64,000 nt of DNA, taken from the NCBI GenBank assembly GCA_950097265.1, contig CATNDJ010000010.1:1-64000 (forward strand). The letters run 5' to 3'. The notes below the pieces were generated by a model. That model was not told where the DNA came from and searched no databases. It saw nothing but the letters and a program-made list of their open reading frames with translations. Position 1 is the first letter of the stretch; each line of letters begins with the position of its first letter. Position numbers and translations under genes: made by a program. Shown piece after piece: positions 33,483-41,242 of this stretch. The DNA comes from an uncultured Oscillibacter sp. Its GTDB lineage: Bacteria > Bacillota > Clostridia > Oscillospirales > Oscillospiraceae.

Positions 33483-35505
33483 CGGGACCCTGTTCCGGAA
33501 GAACCTGGCCCGCTTCTGGCCGCTGTGGGGCGGCGCGTCCCTCATCGGGGCCCTGTTCCCCCTGGCCTTCCTCACCATCCTCATCCGGGAGCACAGCTTC
33601 CTCGGGGAGCCCATGAACGACCCCCTGTCCATCACCGCGGGCTATTACTCGGTGGTCGCCTGGATCATCCCCATTCTCTCCCTGCTGTACGCGGCGCTCT
33701 GCGCCCTGGCGGCCTGGGGCTGGCTGTACAATCCCCGGAGCGTGGGCATGTATCATTCCCTGCCCATCACCCGGAAGGGGCTCTTCCTCACGGATTTCCT
33801 CTCCGGCATGGCCATGATGCTGATTCCCTACGCCGTCACCGGGGGCCTGGCCATCCTGGTCTCCGCCGCGGTGGGCGGCGTGGAGCCCGTGGGCCTGGCG
33901 GTGACCATCCTGGCCGTGGCGGGGCAGAGCTTCTTCTACTTCGCCTCCGCCACGGCGGTGGTCTTCATCACCGGCAACCCCTTCGCCTTCGCCGGGTTCT
34001 ACTTTATCTTCCATTTCATCGCCGCCGGAGCCGAGTGGATGGTCACCCGGCTCATGACCATGTTCTACTTCGGCGTGGAGCGGTCCTATCAGGGCGTGGC
34101 GGAGTTCCTGAGCCCCACCATGTACCTGACAAGGAAGCTGAACGTGGACACGACGTCCCGGCAAATTGTCAATTCCGAGGGCTGGGAGGAAACCGTCCTG
34201 GAGTCCGTCACGCTGGCAAACGGCTGGCTCATCGCCGTGTACGCCCTGGCAGGCGCGGCCCTGCTGGCCTTCGCCTGGGGCCTGTACCGCCGGAGGAGGA
34301 GCGAGAGCGCCGGGGACGTGGTGGCCGTGGGCTGGATGAAGCCCGTTTTCCGCTACGGCGTGGCCCTCTGCGCCGCCTTCACCGGGGGCATGGCCCTCTA
34401 TGACCTCTTCTGCGAGAGCGGCCGGACCACCGCCGCCGCCCTGCCCATGGCCGTGTGCATGGCCGTCGCCGGGCTCATCGGGTACTACATCGCCTCCATG
34501 CTCCTGGCCAAGTCCCTCCGGGTCTTCCGGGGTACCTGGAAGGGAGCCCTGGCCACGGTGCTGGCCTCCATTGTCCTGTGCTTTGGCGTGGCGGCGGACC
34601 CCTTCGGCATGGAGCGCTGGACTCCCCAAGCGGAACAGGTCCAGCAGGTCCGTCTCTGGCTTCGCGGGTGGAACGGCCGCGGCGTCACCGTCGTGCTGGA
34701 GGACCCCGCCGCCATCCGGCAGGTCCTGGAGGTCCACCGGGCCATCGTGGCGGAGCGGGAAACTCTGGACCGGGACCGCTTCGAGGGCGAGACCCATTAC
34801 GCCTATTTCGACCTGGATTACTACGAGGACCCGGAAGACTTCAGCGGGCGGGTCAACCGCAGCTATAACCTCCCCTGCAACGATATCCTGATGGACAAAT
34901 CGGAGGCCCTGCAAAAGCTGGCGGCCCTGGCCTCCGACCCCCTCATCCAGGAGGCCAACATTTTCGACCAAATCTCCGGGGAGAACGTCGAGACCCGCCT
35001 CACCGGCGGCTACGCCTCCAACCTCTACAACCTCGAAACCAAGGACAGGGAGCAGATGGACCTGACCCTGGAGCAGGCCAAGGCCCTGGAGGACGCCGTC
35101 CGGCGGGACATCCAGGCGGGGCACTTCGGCCGGACCCTGTTCATGCTGGACGGCCGCTATGAGAAGGCCGCCTACTCCGGAGACCTGGACCTCTATTACT
35201 CCGTCACCTACCTGGACCGTCCCCAGACGGGTTCCCACTCCTGCAGCGTCTCTCTGAGCCTCTCCGTCTACTGCACGGAGACCCTGAAGGCCCTGGAGGA
35301 CCTGGGCGTGGTGAACGAGACCCGAAGGCTCCTGACCTACGCGGAGCGGGACGCCCTGGAAAACGAGGAGAAGGGGATTCCCTACACTTACGACGACCCC
35401 TACAGCGGCTATTACGACGAGGGCTTCTACCCCGCCGACACGGTCTATCCCGGGGACGCCTACGTCTACCCCGGGGAAGAGGTGGACGCCGCGCTGCTCC
35501 ACTGA
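33457..35505 (+). CDS. ABC transporter permease with large extracytoplasmic domain
   Basis: A 682-residue membrane protein. Hydrophobic segments are seen from about residue 20 to 370, in two groups ('LIGALFPLAFLTILI', 'ILSLLYAALCALAAWGWLY', 'LAILVSAAVGGVEPVGLAVTIL', 'LAGAALLAFAWGLY', 'VLASIVLCFGVA'). The C-terminal ~290 residues are soluble, rich in Tyr/Asp and lack cysteines, and probably face outside. The start follows 'ggagg' inside the ATPase gene. The substrate is unknown. The layout fits export or sensing of cell-wall-active agents, by analogy with YtrABC-type systems. Confidence 0.88.
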   Translation: MRSKTSYFNGTLFRKNLARFWPLWGGASLIGALFPLAFLTILIREHSFLGEPMNDPLSITAGYYSVVAWIIPILSLLYAALCALAAWGWLYNPRSVGMYHSLPITRKGLFLTDFLSGMAMMLIPYAVTGGLAILVSAAVGGVEPVGLAVTILAVAGQSFFYFASATAVVFITGNPFAFAGFYFIFHFIAAGAEWMVTRLMTMFYFGVERSYQGVAEFLSPTMYLTRKLNVDTTSRQIVNSEGWEETVLESVTLANGWLIAVYALAGAALLAFAWGLYRRRRSESAGDVVAVGWMKPVFRYGVALCAAFTGGMALYDLFCESGRTTAAALPMAVCMAVAGLIGYYIASMLLAKSLRVFRGTWKGALATVLASIVLCFGVAADPFGMERWTPQAEQVQQVRLWLRGWNGRGVTVVLEDPAAIRQVLEVHRAIVAERETLDRDRFEGETHYAYFDLDYYEDPEDFSGRVNRSYNLPCNDILMDKSEALQKLAALASDPLIQEANIFDQISGENVETRLTGGYASNLYNLETKDREQMDLTLEQAKALEDAVRRDIQAGHFGRTLFMLDGRYEKAAYSGDLDLYYSVTYLDRPQTGSHSCSVSLSLSVYCTETLKALEDLGVVNETRRLLTYAERDALENEEKGIPYTYDDPYSGYYDEGFYPADTVYPGDAYVYPGEEVDAALLH

Positions 35506-35508
35506 CCC

Positions 35509-36186
35509 GTGTTCCAGGAGAGAAGGCGCCGCGCTCCCGCGCCGGAGGAGCGGCGGAACATCATAGGGCTCTGCGCCCTGCTGGCGCTGCTGACGGCGGC
35601 GGTCCTTGTGACCGCCGCCCTCCGCCGTCCCTCCCCGGCGGAGGCCGAGGAGAATGTCCCGGACTACGTGACCCGGGACCTGCTGGAGGTCAATGAGTGG
35701 TCCCGGCCCGGGGACCCCTTGAAAAAGGTAACGGGCGTGGTCCTCCACTACGTGGGCAACCCCGGCACCTCCGCCCGGGCCAACCGGAACTACTTCGACT
35801 CCCTGGCCTCCGGGGAGTTGGGGGTGTACGCCTCCAGCCACTTCATCGTGGGCCTGGAGGGGGAGGTGATCCAGTGCGTCCCCATGACGGAGATCGCCTA
35901 CGCGTCGAATACCCGGAACGAGGACACCATTTCCGTGGAGGTCTGCCACCCGGACGAGGGCGGGGAATACTCCCCCGCGTCCTACGCCCGGGCGGTGGAG
36001 CTGACGGCCTGGCTGTGCCGGGAGTTCCGCCTGGACCCGGCGGAAGACGTGATCCGCCACTACGACGTGACGGGGAAGCTCTGCCCGCTGTACTACGTGG
36101 AGCACCCGGAGGCGTGGGAAACCCTGCTGGCGGACGTGGCGGCGGAGATGAAGGCCCAGGAGGCGGCGGACGCGGCGGAGGGCTGA
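35509..36186 (+). CDS. Membrane-anchored N-acetylmuramoyl-L-alanine amidase (Amidase_2)
   Basis: A 225-residue protein starting at GTG three bases after the permease stop. A hydrophobic helix at about 18-38 ('IIGLCALLALLTAAVLVTAA') anchors it. The amidase_2 domain has 'VVLHYVGNPGT' (first zinc His), 'SSHFIVGLEGEVIQCVP', 'NEDTISVEVCHP' and 'IRHYDVTGKLCP' (second His; Cys as third ligand). It would cut the sugar-peptide link of peptidoglycan. Direct linkage to the ABC exporter suggests a joint role in the cell envelope, though there is no overlap and it may have a separate promoter. Confidence 0.9.
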   Translation: MFQERRRRAPAPEERRNIIGLCALLALLTAAVLVTAALRRPSPAEAEENVPDYVTRDLLEVNEWSRPGDPLKKVTGVVLHYVGNPGTSARANRNYFDSLASGELGVYASSHFIVGLEGEVIQCVPMTEIAYASNTRNEDTISVEVCHPDEGGEYSPASYARAVELTAWLCREFRLDPAEDVIRHYDVTGKLCPLYYVEHPEAWETLLADVAAEMKAQEAADAAEG

Positions 36187-36278
36187 AAAAATTTTTTCAA
36201 ATTTTTCCCGGAGGAATGAAACAAAACCGCCCTCTGAAACGTCTTATAATATAGACGAAGAGAAAGGAGACTCCCCCT

Positions 36279-36449
36279 ATGGAGCAAACAACTACCGCCC
36301 AGAATCTGTGGCGCGTCTGGGTCGACACCCGGCGCCGCATCGTGTCCTTCCATGAGGAGGAGGACTGCAAGCTGCTGGAGTTCCGGAACCGGGATCTGTT
36401 TTTCAGCTGCATCGAGCAGTATACCGGGATGCAGTACCGGTATCAATAA
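36279..36449 (+). CDS. Small protein, 56 residues, unknown
   Basis: A short ORF with a good ribosome site ('gaaaggag') and a consensus TATAAT -10 box at 36245-36250. It is followed at once by a strong terminator. It reads as a folded beta-rich domain: 'WRVWVDTRRRIVSFHEEEDC' then 'KLLEFRNRDLFFSCIEQYTG', ending 'MQYRYQ'. No membrane segment and no recognised family. The clean promoter-RBS-ORF-terminator layout makes it a real gene. Confidence 0.8.
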   Translation: MEQTTTAQNLWRVWVDTRRRIVSFHEEEDCKLLEFRNRDLFFSCIEQYTGMQYRYQ

Positions 36450-36487
36450 ACGCAAAACGGGGGCCGGAAAGGGCCCCCGTTTTGCGT
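36450..36487 (+). terminator. Intrinsic terminator of the 56-residue protein gene
   Basis: A perfect 16-pair stem (ACGCAAAACGGGGGCC / GGCCCCCGTTTTGCGT) with loop GGAAAG. Confidence 0.9.
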
Positions 36488-36533
36488 TATATAGCCCCCC
36501 GTCTCTCGTCCCCCGCAGGGGGTGGGGGTTACT

Positions 36534-36557
36534 CAAGGGGGAGCCTGCTCCCCCTTG
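36534..36557. repeat. Perfect 11-base inverted repeat between convergent genes
   Basis: CAAGGGGGAGC, two bases, GCTCCCCCTTG. It lies in the spacer between the small protein gene and fabG and may help terminate fabG, although no T run follows. Confidence 0.6.
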
Positions 36558-36562
36558 AAGGA

Positions 36563-36633
36563 GTATGAAGGAATGGAGCGGGCGGAGTCCTCGCCATCAG
36601 GCGGGGACGCAGCAGAGCGGAATTTCTTCATAC
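36563..36633. repeat. Imperfect ~33-base inverted repeat overlapping the fabG stop
   Basis: The arms 36563-36595 and 36600-36633 match best at their outer ends (GTATGAAG / CTTCATAC) and inner ends (GTCCTCGCC / GGCGGGGAC), with a diverged middle. The right arm includes the fabG stop codon. It may be a decayed mobile or dispersed repeat. Confidence 0.45.
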
Positions 36634-37362
36634 GATAAATCCCCCGTCGGCGGCCAGCACCTGCCCGGTGATGAACGCCGCCCTTTCCGAGGCCAGGAAG
36701 GCCACGGCCTCCGCCACCTCCTCCGGCGTCCCCAGGCGGCCCAGGGGGGTCTCCTCCGCCAGCATGCGGCGGGTGTCCTCCCCCAGGATCCGCACCATGT
36801 CCGTCTCAATGCACCCGGGGGCCACGCAGTTCACCCGGATGCCCGAGGGGGCCAGCTCCAGGGCCAGGGAGCGGGTCAGGCCAATCAGCCCCGCCTTGGT
36901 GGCGGCGTAGGCCGCCTCGCAGCTCGCCCCCCGGAGCCCCCACATGGAAGAGATATTGACGACGCAGCCCCGCTTCTCCCCCAGCATGTGGGGCAGAACC
37001 GCCTGAATCGCGTTCCGGGGCCCGGTGAGATTCACCGCCAGGAGCCGGTCCCAGTCCTCATCTCCCAGGTCCTGAAAGAGGCCCTGGCGGGAAATCCCGG
37101 CGTTGTTCACCAGCAGCTCCACGGGCCCCAGCGCCTCCGCCGCGGCCCGGACCATGGCCTCTACGGCCTCCCGGTCCGCCACGTCCGCCTGAAAGGCCAT
37201 GGCCGCCCGGCCCTGGGCCCGGAGCTCTGCAACCAGGCTCTCGGCGGCCTCCCGGCGCTCCAGGTAATTGACGCAGACGGGCCAGCCCTCCCGGGCCAGC
37301 GCGGCGGCAACGGCCCTCCCAATGCCCCGGGAGGCCCCGGTGGCCAGGGCGCATCTTCTCAT
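36628..37362 (-). CDS. fabG: 3-oxoacyl-ACP reductase-like short-chain dehydrogenase
   Basis: A 244-residue classical SDR. The cofactor motif is 'TGASRGIG' (residues 8-15), then 'NNAGIS', and the catalytic set Ser ('NISSMWG'), Tyr and Lys ('YAATKAG'). It ends 'ADGGFIV', typical of FabG, which reduces 3-oxoacyl-ACP with NADPH. It stands alone, outside any fatty-acid cluster, so it could be a dedicated SDR with another substrate. The symbol reflects family similarity. Confidence 0.85.
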   Translation of the reverse strand: MRRCALATGASRGIGRAVAAALAREGWPVCVNYLERREAAESLVAELRAQGRAAMAFQADVADREAVEAMVRAAAEALGPVELLVNNAGISRQGLFQDLGDEDWDRLLAVNLTGPRNAIQAVLPHMLGEKRGCVVNISSMWGLRGASCEAAYAATKAGLIGLTRSLALELAPSGIRVNCVAPGCIETDMVRILGEDTRRMLAEETPLGRLGTPEEVAEAVAFLASERAAFITGQVLAADGGFIV

Positions 37363-37428
37363 GGAACCAGCTCCTTTTCCTTGATGGGGGCAGTATAGCA
37401 GAAAAAAAAGAAAAGCGCAAGAAAGGGC

Positions 37429-37457
37429 TTGACAAAAGGAACCGGTTCGTGTATCTT
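37429..37457 (+). promoter_or_regulatory. Promoter of tRNA-Val
   Basis: TTGACA (37429-37434), a 17-base spacer and TATCTT (37452-37457), 16 bases before the tRNA. Confidence 0.85.
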
Positions 37458-37472
37458 ATATATGTTCGTTTC

Positions 37473-37549
37473 GGACGATTAGCTCAGCTGGCTAGAGCAC
37501 CTGCTTGACGTGCAGGGGGTCACAGGTTCGAGTCCTGTATCGTCCACCA
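37473..37549 (+). tRNA. tRNA-Val (GAC)
   Basis: A 77-base cloverleaf. The acceptor stem is GGACGAT/ATCGTCC with discriminator A and encoded CCA. The anticodon stem CCTGC/GCAGG carries the loop TTGACGT, giving anticodon GAC (reads GUC). The T arm has GGTTCGAGTCC. Confidence 0.96.
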
Positions 37550-37584
37550 AAAGGAAAAGCACGCCAACGGCGTGCTTTTCCTTT
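37550..37584 (+). terminator. Intrinsic terminator shared by tRNA-Val and convergent ilvE
   Basis: A perfect 16-pair stem (AAAGGAAAAGCACGCC / GGCGTGCTTTTCCTTT) with loop AAC. The T-rich right arm serves the plus strand; the minus strand reads equally well. Confidence 0.9.
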
Positions 37585-37593
37585 ATGCCATTC

Positions 37594-38670
37594 TCAGCCC
37601 TTGCACACGGGGACGATCCAGCCCTTGGTGTCGGGGAGCTTGCCCCACTGCATCCCGGTCATGGTGTCGTAGAGCTTCTGGGTCAGGGAACCGATCTTCC
37701 CGTCGTTGATAAAGACCTTGTCCCCCTTCCAGTCCAGCTCCTTCACCGGGGAGACCACGGCGGCGGTGCCCGTGCCGAAGACCTCCTCCAGCTTGCCCTC
37801 GTGGCCCGCCTTCATCACGTCTGCGATGGCCAGGGGGCCCTCGATAACCTCATAGCCCCAGTCCCTCAAAAGCTCGATGCAGCTCCGGCGGGTCACGCCG
37901 GGGAGCACCGTGCCCGTGCAGGCGGCGGTGTAGATCTTCCCGTCGATTTTGAACATGATGTTCATGCTGCCCACTTCTTCGACGTACTTCTTTTCCACGC
38001 CGTCCAGCCACAGCACCTGGGCGAAGCCCTTCTGCTCCGCCAGCTCCCCGGCCTTGATGGACGCGGCGTAGTTTCCGCCGCACTTGGTGAAGCCCGTCAG
38101 GCCCGGGGCGGCGCGGATGTACTCGTCCTCCACGTAGATGCGCACCGGGTCGATGCCCTCGGCGTAATACGCGCCGGAGGGGGCGCAGATGATGCAGAAG
38201 GTGTACTTCTTGCTGGCGTGGACGCCCAGCCCCACGTCCGTCGCGAAGACGAAGGGGCGGATGTACAGGGAGGTTCCGTCGGCGTGGGGCACCCAGTCCT
38301 TCTCAATTTCCACCAGGGCCTTCACGGCCTGGACGAAGTCGTCCACGGGGACCTGGGGGATGCACATGCGGTCGGAGGAATCCTGCATCCGCTGGGCGTT
38401 GCACTCCGGGCGGAAAAGCTGGATCTGATTGTCCACGGAGCGATAGGCCTTCATGCCCTCGAAGAGCTCCTGGGCGTAATGGAAGACGACGGTGGCGGGG
38501 TCCATGGCGAAGGGGGCGTAGGGGACGATGCGGGGGTCGTGCCAGCCCTGGCCGTCGGTGTAGTCCATCAGGAACATGTGGTCCGTGAAGATTTTGGCGA
38601 AGCCCAGTTTTTCCTCGTCGGCGGGCTTGGCCTTGGGGGCGGTGTTTTTGGTGATCTTGATATCCAGCAT
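37594..38670 (-). CDS. ilvE: Branched-chain amino acid aminotransferase
   Basis: A 358-residue PLP enzyme (fold IV) that interconverts Val/Leu/Ile with their 2-oxoacids. It has 'FHYAQELFEGMKAYRS', 'YIRPFVFAT', 'TKCGGNYAAS' with the PLP lysine region, 'EEVGSMNIMFK' and 'GTGTAAVVSPV'. The start at 38670 has 'ggagag' eight bases upstream; a GTG three codons earlier is unlikely. Through its 2-oxoacid products it links to the 2-oxoacid:ferredoxin oxidoreductase operon nearby. Confidence 0.96.
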   Translation of the reverse strand: MLDIKITKNTAPKAKPADEEKLGFAKIFTDHMFLMDYTDGQGWHDPRIVPYAPFAMDPATVVFHYAQELFEGMKAYRSVDNQIQLFRPECNAQRMQDSSDRMCIPQVPVDDFVQAVKALVEIEKDWVPHADGTSLYIRPFVFATDVGLGVHASKKYTFCIICAPSGAYYAEGIDPVRIYVEDEYIRAAPGLTGFTKCGGNYAASIKAGELAEQKGFAQVLWLDGVEKKYVEEVGSMNIMFKIDGKIYTAACTGTVLPGVTRRSCIELLRDWGYEVIEGPLAIADVMKAGHEGKLEEVFGTGTAAVVSPVKELDWKGDKVFINDGKIGSLTQKLYDTMTGMQWGKLPDTKGWIVPVCKG

Positions 38671-38739
38671 GGCGAACACTCTCCTGTTTGTGTATTGGGG
38701 GCGGAGCCCCCGGCCGGGCCCGAGGCCCGGTTTTCTGCT

Positions 38740-38865
38740 TTAAATGATTATATGCTTGCCGCCCGGCAAAGTCAAGCGGCAAACGGGCAAAAAGGAGAGC
38801 GAACCGCTGAGATGAGAAGATACCGTAGCGGTGAGCACAAGCGCCGTCATCAGGAAAACCGGCAT
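38740..38865 (-). CDS. Candidate 41-residue hydrophobic small protein
   Basis: A short ORF that starts 18 bases after the alcohol dehydrogenase stop, with a strong site 'aaagggaggggtttgca' before the ATG. It reads 'MPVFLMTALVLTATVSSHLS' and then a shorter, mixed tail. The first half is hydrophobic. Its end overlaps the ilvE promoter. It could be a small membrane peptide or chance coding; it has no recognised family. Confidence 0.35.
   Translation of the reverse strand: MPVFLMTALVLTATVSSHLSGSLSFLPVCRLTLPGGKHIII
38747..38775 (-). promoter_or_regulatory. Promoter of ilvE
   Basis: On the minus strand: TTGACT (38770-38775), a 17-base spacer and TATAAT (38747-38752). The leader of about 70 bases has two GC-rich hairpins (CCGGGCC..., GGGGGCTCCGCCCCC) but no T-box features. 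Confidence 0.82.
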
Positions 38866-38882
38866 TGCAAACCCCTCCCTTT

Positions 38883-40127
38883 TTATTCCGCGGGACCGGC
38901 GGCATGGAGAGCCGGCGCGCCCTCGCGGCCGCTCTGCCCGGAGCCGCGGGCGTTCTCATAAATGCGGATCATATCTTCCCGGGTCAGCTTTTTCGCGGAT
39001 CCGGTGCGGCCTCCGCAGGCCGCCAGGCACCGCTCCGCCATTTCCCCGATTTGACCGTCCGTGGGACGGACGCCCAATTCCTCCAGATTCACGGGCATTT
39101 CAATGCTGCGGTAAAATTCCTCCATGGCCCGGATGCCGGCCTCGGCGGTTTCCTCATCGGAGCCCCCGGCGGCGACGCCCATGACGTTCCGGGCGTAGCG
39201 GACAAAGCGGGGCAGACAGTCCCGATAGACATATCTCGCCCAGCTGGGCCAGACGGCGGCCAGCCCCGCCCCATGGGTCACGTCGAACATGCCGCCCAGC
39301 TCGTGCTCCAGCTTGTGGGACATGAAGTCCCCGCCGTCGTTTCCGCAGCCGGTCAGGTCGTTGTGGGCCAGGCTTCCGGCCCACATGATCTCCGCCCGGG
39401 CGTCATCGTCCCCCGGGTTGTGGTGGAGCGTCACGGCGTTTTTCATCACCGTGCGGAGCAGCCCTTCCGCCAGGGCGTCCGTGATTTCCATCGTTCCGCC
39501 GTTGGTGAAATACCGCTCCATGGTGTGCATCATAATGTCCACGCAGCCGGATTCCGTCTGGTAATCCGGCAGGGTTTTAGTATAATCCGGGTTCATCACG
39601 GCGAATTTGGGCCGGGCCAGGTTGTCGTCGTAGGCCCTTTTTTCGCCGGTCCGCTCGTTGGTGATGACGCAGCCCTTGGAGGTCTCGCTTCCCGCGGCGG
39701 CGATGGTCAGTACGCTGGCAACCGGGAGGCATCTTTTCGCCGTCCGGGTATGGGCGAACAGCTCCCAGACGTCATATTCCGGTTCCGCAAGGCCGTAGGC
39801 CACGGCCTTCGCCGTGTCGATGACGCTGCCGCCTCCGACGGCCAGCAGGAAATCCACCCGCCGCTCCCTGCCGGTCCGGATGCCCTCATAGACCTTGTCC
39901 AGCCGCGGGTTGGGGACCACGCCGCCCAGCTCGCAGAAGGCGATCTTCTCCGCGTCCAGGGCGCTCTCCACCTTTTCCAGCAGGCCGGAACGCCTGGCGC
40001 TTCCCCCGCCGTACACCACCATTACGCTGGACGCGCCGCAGGCTTTCGCCTCTTTTCCGATTTTGCCCTCGGCGTCCTTTCCAAAAATCACTTTCGTGGG
40101 CGAATAGAACTCAAAGCTGTGAGCCAT
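38883..40127 (-). CDS. Iron-containing alcohol dehydrogenase (BDH/YqhD type)
   Basis: A 414-residue group III alcohol/aldehyde reductase. The nucleotide-binding part has 'VVYGGGSARRSG' and 'LLAVGGGSVIDTAKAVAYG'. The metal-binding half has 'DIMMHTMERYF' (Asp/His), 'SHKLEHELGG' and 'DVTHGAGLAAV'. The ATG at 40127 follows 'ggaggaaacagaa'. The upstream open frame is spurious. It reduces aldehydes such as butanal with NAD(P)H. Codon use is less GC-biased than in its neighbours. A divergent AraC regulator probably controls it. Confidence 0.93.
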   Translation of the reverse strand: MAHSFEFYSPTKVIFGKDAEGKIGKEAKACGASSVMVVYGGGSARRSGLLEKVESALDAEKIAFCELGGVVPNPRLDKVYEGIRTGRERRVDFLLAVGGGSVIDTAKAVAYGLAEPEYDVWELFAHTRTAKRCLPVASVLTIAAAGSETSKGCVITNERTGEKRAYDDNLARPKFAVMNPDYTKTLPDYQTESGCVDIMMHTMERYFTNGGTMEITDALAEGLLRTVMKNAVTLHHNPGDDDARAEIMWAGSLAHNDLTGCGNDGGDFMSHKLEHELGGMFDVTHGAGLAAVWPSWARYVYRDCLPRFVRYARNVMGVAAGGSDEETAEAGIRAMEEFYRSIEMPVNLEELGVRPTDGQIGEMAERCLAACGGRTGSAKKLTREDMIRIYENARGSGQSGREGAPALHAAGPAE

Positions 40128-40169
40128 TTCTGTTTCCTCCGTTACATTTGATGGTTCTATCATAGAGGA

Positions 40170-40255
40170 AATCCGGCGGAAAAGAAATCAATATCGGGAC
40201 CAGATATAGAAGAATCCGGACAGATATGGTATAATCCTTCTAACAATCCGGACAG
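40170..40255. promoter_or_regulatory. Intergenic control region of the AraC/alcohol dehydrogenase pair
   Basis: AATCCGGACAG occurs twice (40213-40223, 40245-40255), and AATCCGG once more (40170-40176), as spaced direct repeats typical of AraC sites. The regulator has an extended -10 box TGGTATAAT (40227-40235) with a poor -35. The dehydrogenase has a TATGAT box at 40159-40164 on the minus strand, also without a good -35, so activation is plausible. Confidence 0.6.
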
Positions 40256-40268
40256 GAGGCGTCAGCAT

Positions 40269-41165
40269 ATGCGTTTGTTTGAGACAGATGAAAACCAGGT
40301 GGAACAGATAGAGGGAATGACGGTGGAATACCCCTACTGCCTCCATGAGCGGGACTTGACGGATTTTGTAATCCCCTGGCATTGGCACGAGGAATTGGAG
40401 CTGGGCTATATTCAGGAGGGCGTCAGCAAAATCGTCACGGTTGGGGCGGAATATACGGTCCGCCAGGGCGACGGCTTTTTCATCAACAGCAACGTCATGG
40501 ACATGAAGCGGAACGGAACGCCGGGAGCCAGGACGCTGGAAGTCAATCACATCTTCCATCCGGTTTTCCTGAGCGGGCATTTCAAAAGCCTCTTCGAGGC
40601 GAAGTACCTGAATCCGGTTATTAAGAACCGGCGGATAGAGGTTCATGTAATCCGGCGGGGACACCCTTCCTCCAACCAGATCTTGAGGAATCTGTATCAA
40701 CTCAAGGAGCTGCAAAGCCGCCCGGATACGGAATTTCAGACAAGAAGCCTCCTCTCCGAGACGTGGCTTCTTCTGCTGGAGGAGCTTCGCAGCCACCCGG
40801 GAGAAAGCCCCCGGACGGGAGCGGAGCAGCGGGACCGGCTGCGCAGTATGATTGCGCACATACACCGGCACTACGGGGAAAAGCTCTCGCTGCCGGAAAT
40901 CGCGAAGGCCGCCGGGGTGAGCGAACGGGAGGCCTCCCGCTGTTTCAAAAAAAGCGTCGGGCAGAGCCCCGTGGAATACCTGACTGCCTTCCGCCTGAAC
41001 GAATCGAAAAAGCTGCTTCGGGAGAGCGATTTGTCCATTACGGAAATCGGCCTGCGGTGCGGCTTTTCGGGGGGCGCCTATTTTGGAAAGCTGTTCCGGG
41101 CCGCCTTCGGCGTAACGCCGGGGGCCTACCGCGCCGGCGGGCGCGCCGGGCAGCCCGCGCCTTGA
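40269..41165 (+). CDS. AraC-family transcriptional regulator
   Basis: A 298-residue regulator. The N-terminal cupin-like sensor has 'IPWHWHEELELGYIQEG' near residue 38. The C-terminal DNA-binding region (about 195-290) holds two helix-turn-helix units: 'LSLPEIAKAAGVSEREASRCFKK' and 'LSITEIGLRCGFSGGAYFGKLFR', ending with the family motif 'FGVTPGAYR'. It is divergent from the alcohol dehydrogenase. The codon use is less GC-rich than the surroundings. The ligand is unknown. Confidence 0.92.
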   Translation: MRLFETDENQVEQIEGMTVEYPYCLHERDLTDFVIPWHWHEELELGYIQEGVSKIVTVGAEYTVRQGDGFFINSNVMDMKRNGTPGARTLEVNHIFHPVFLSGHFKSLFEAKYLNPVIKNRRIEVHVIRRGHPSSNQILRNLYQLKELQSRPDTEFQTRSLLSETWLLLLEELRSHPGESPRTGAEQRDRLRSMIAHIHRHYGEKLSLPEIAKAAGVSEREASRCFKKSVGQSPVEYLTAFRLNESKKLLRESDLSITEIGLRCGFSGGAYFGKLFRAAFGVTPGAYRAGGRAGQPAP

Positions 41166-41204
41166 TGACGCCCTGAACCGCCATGTTGTTCCTGCAAAGA
41201 AAGA

Positions 41205-41230
41205 GGGGGAGGGGCTTCCGCCCCTCCCCC
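41205..41230. terminator. Bidirectional terminator between AraC gene and oxidoreductase operon
   Basis: GGGGGAGGGGC / GCCCCTCCCCC, 11 pairs with loop TTCC. T-rich tracts follow on both strands (TCTTTCTTTG on the minus strand). Confidence 0.85.
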
Positions 41231-41242
41231 TTCGGCTCTTTT

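Noticed and set aside
33463-36105. 880-codon minus-strand open frame opposite the ABC permease and amidase
   Set aside because: Antisense of real genes, low-complexity composition, no promoter or ribosome site.
38671-38746. T-box or riboswitch in the ilvE leader
   Set aside because: The leader is about 70 bases with two simple GC hairpins and no T-box consensus or specifier loop.
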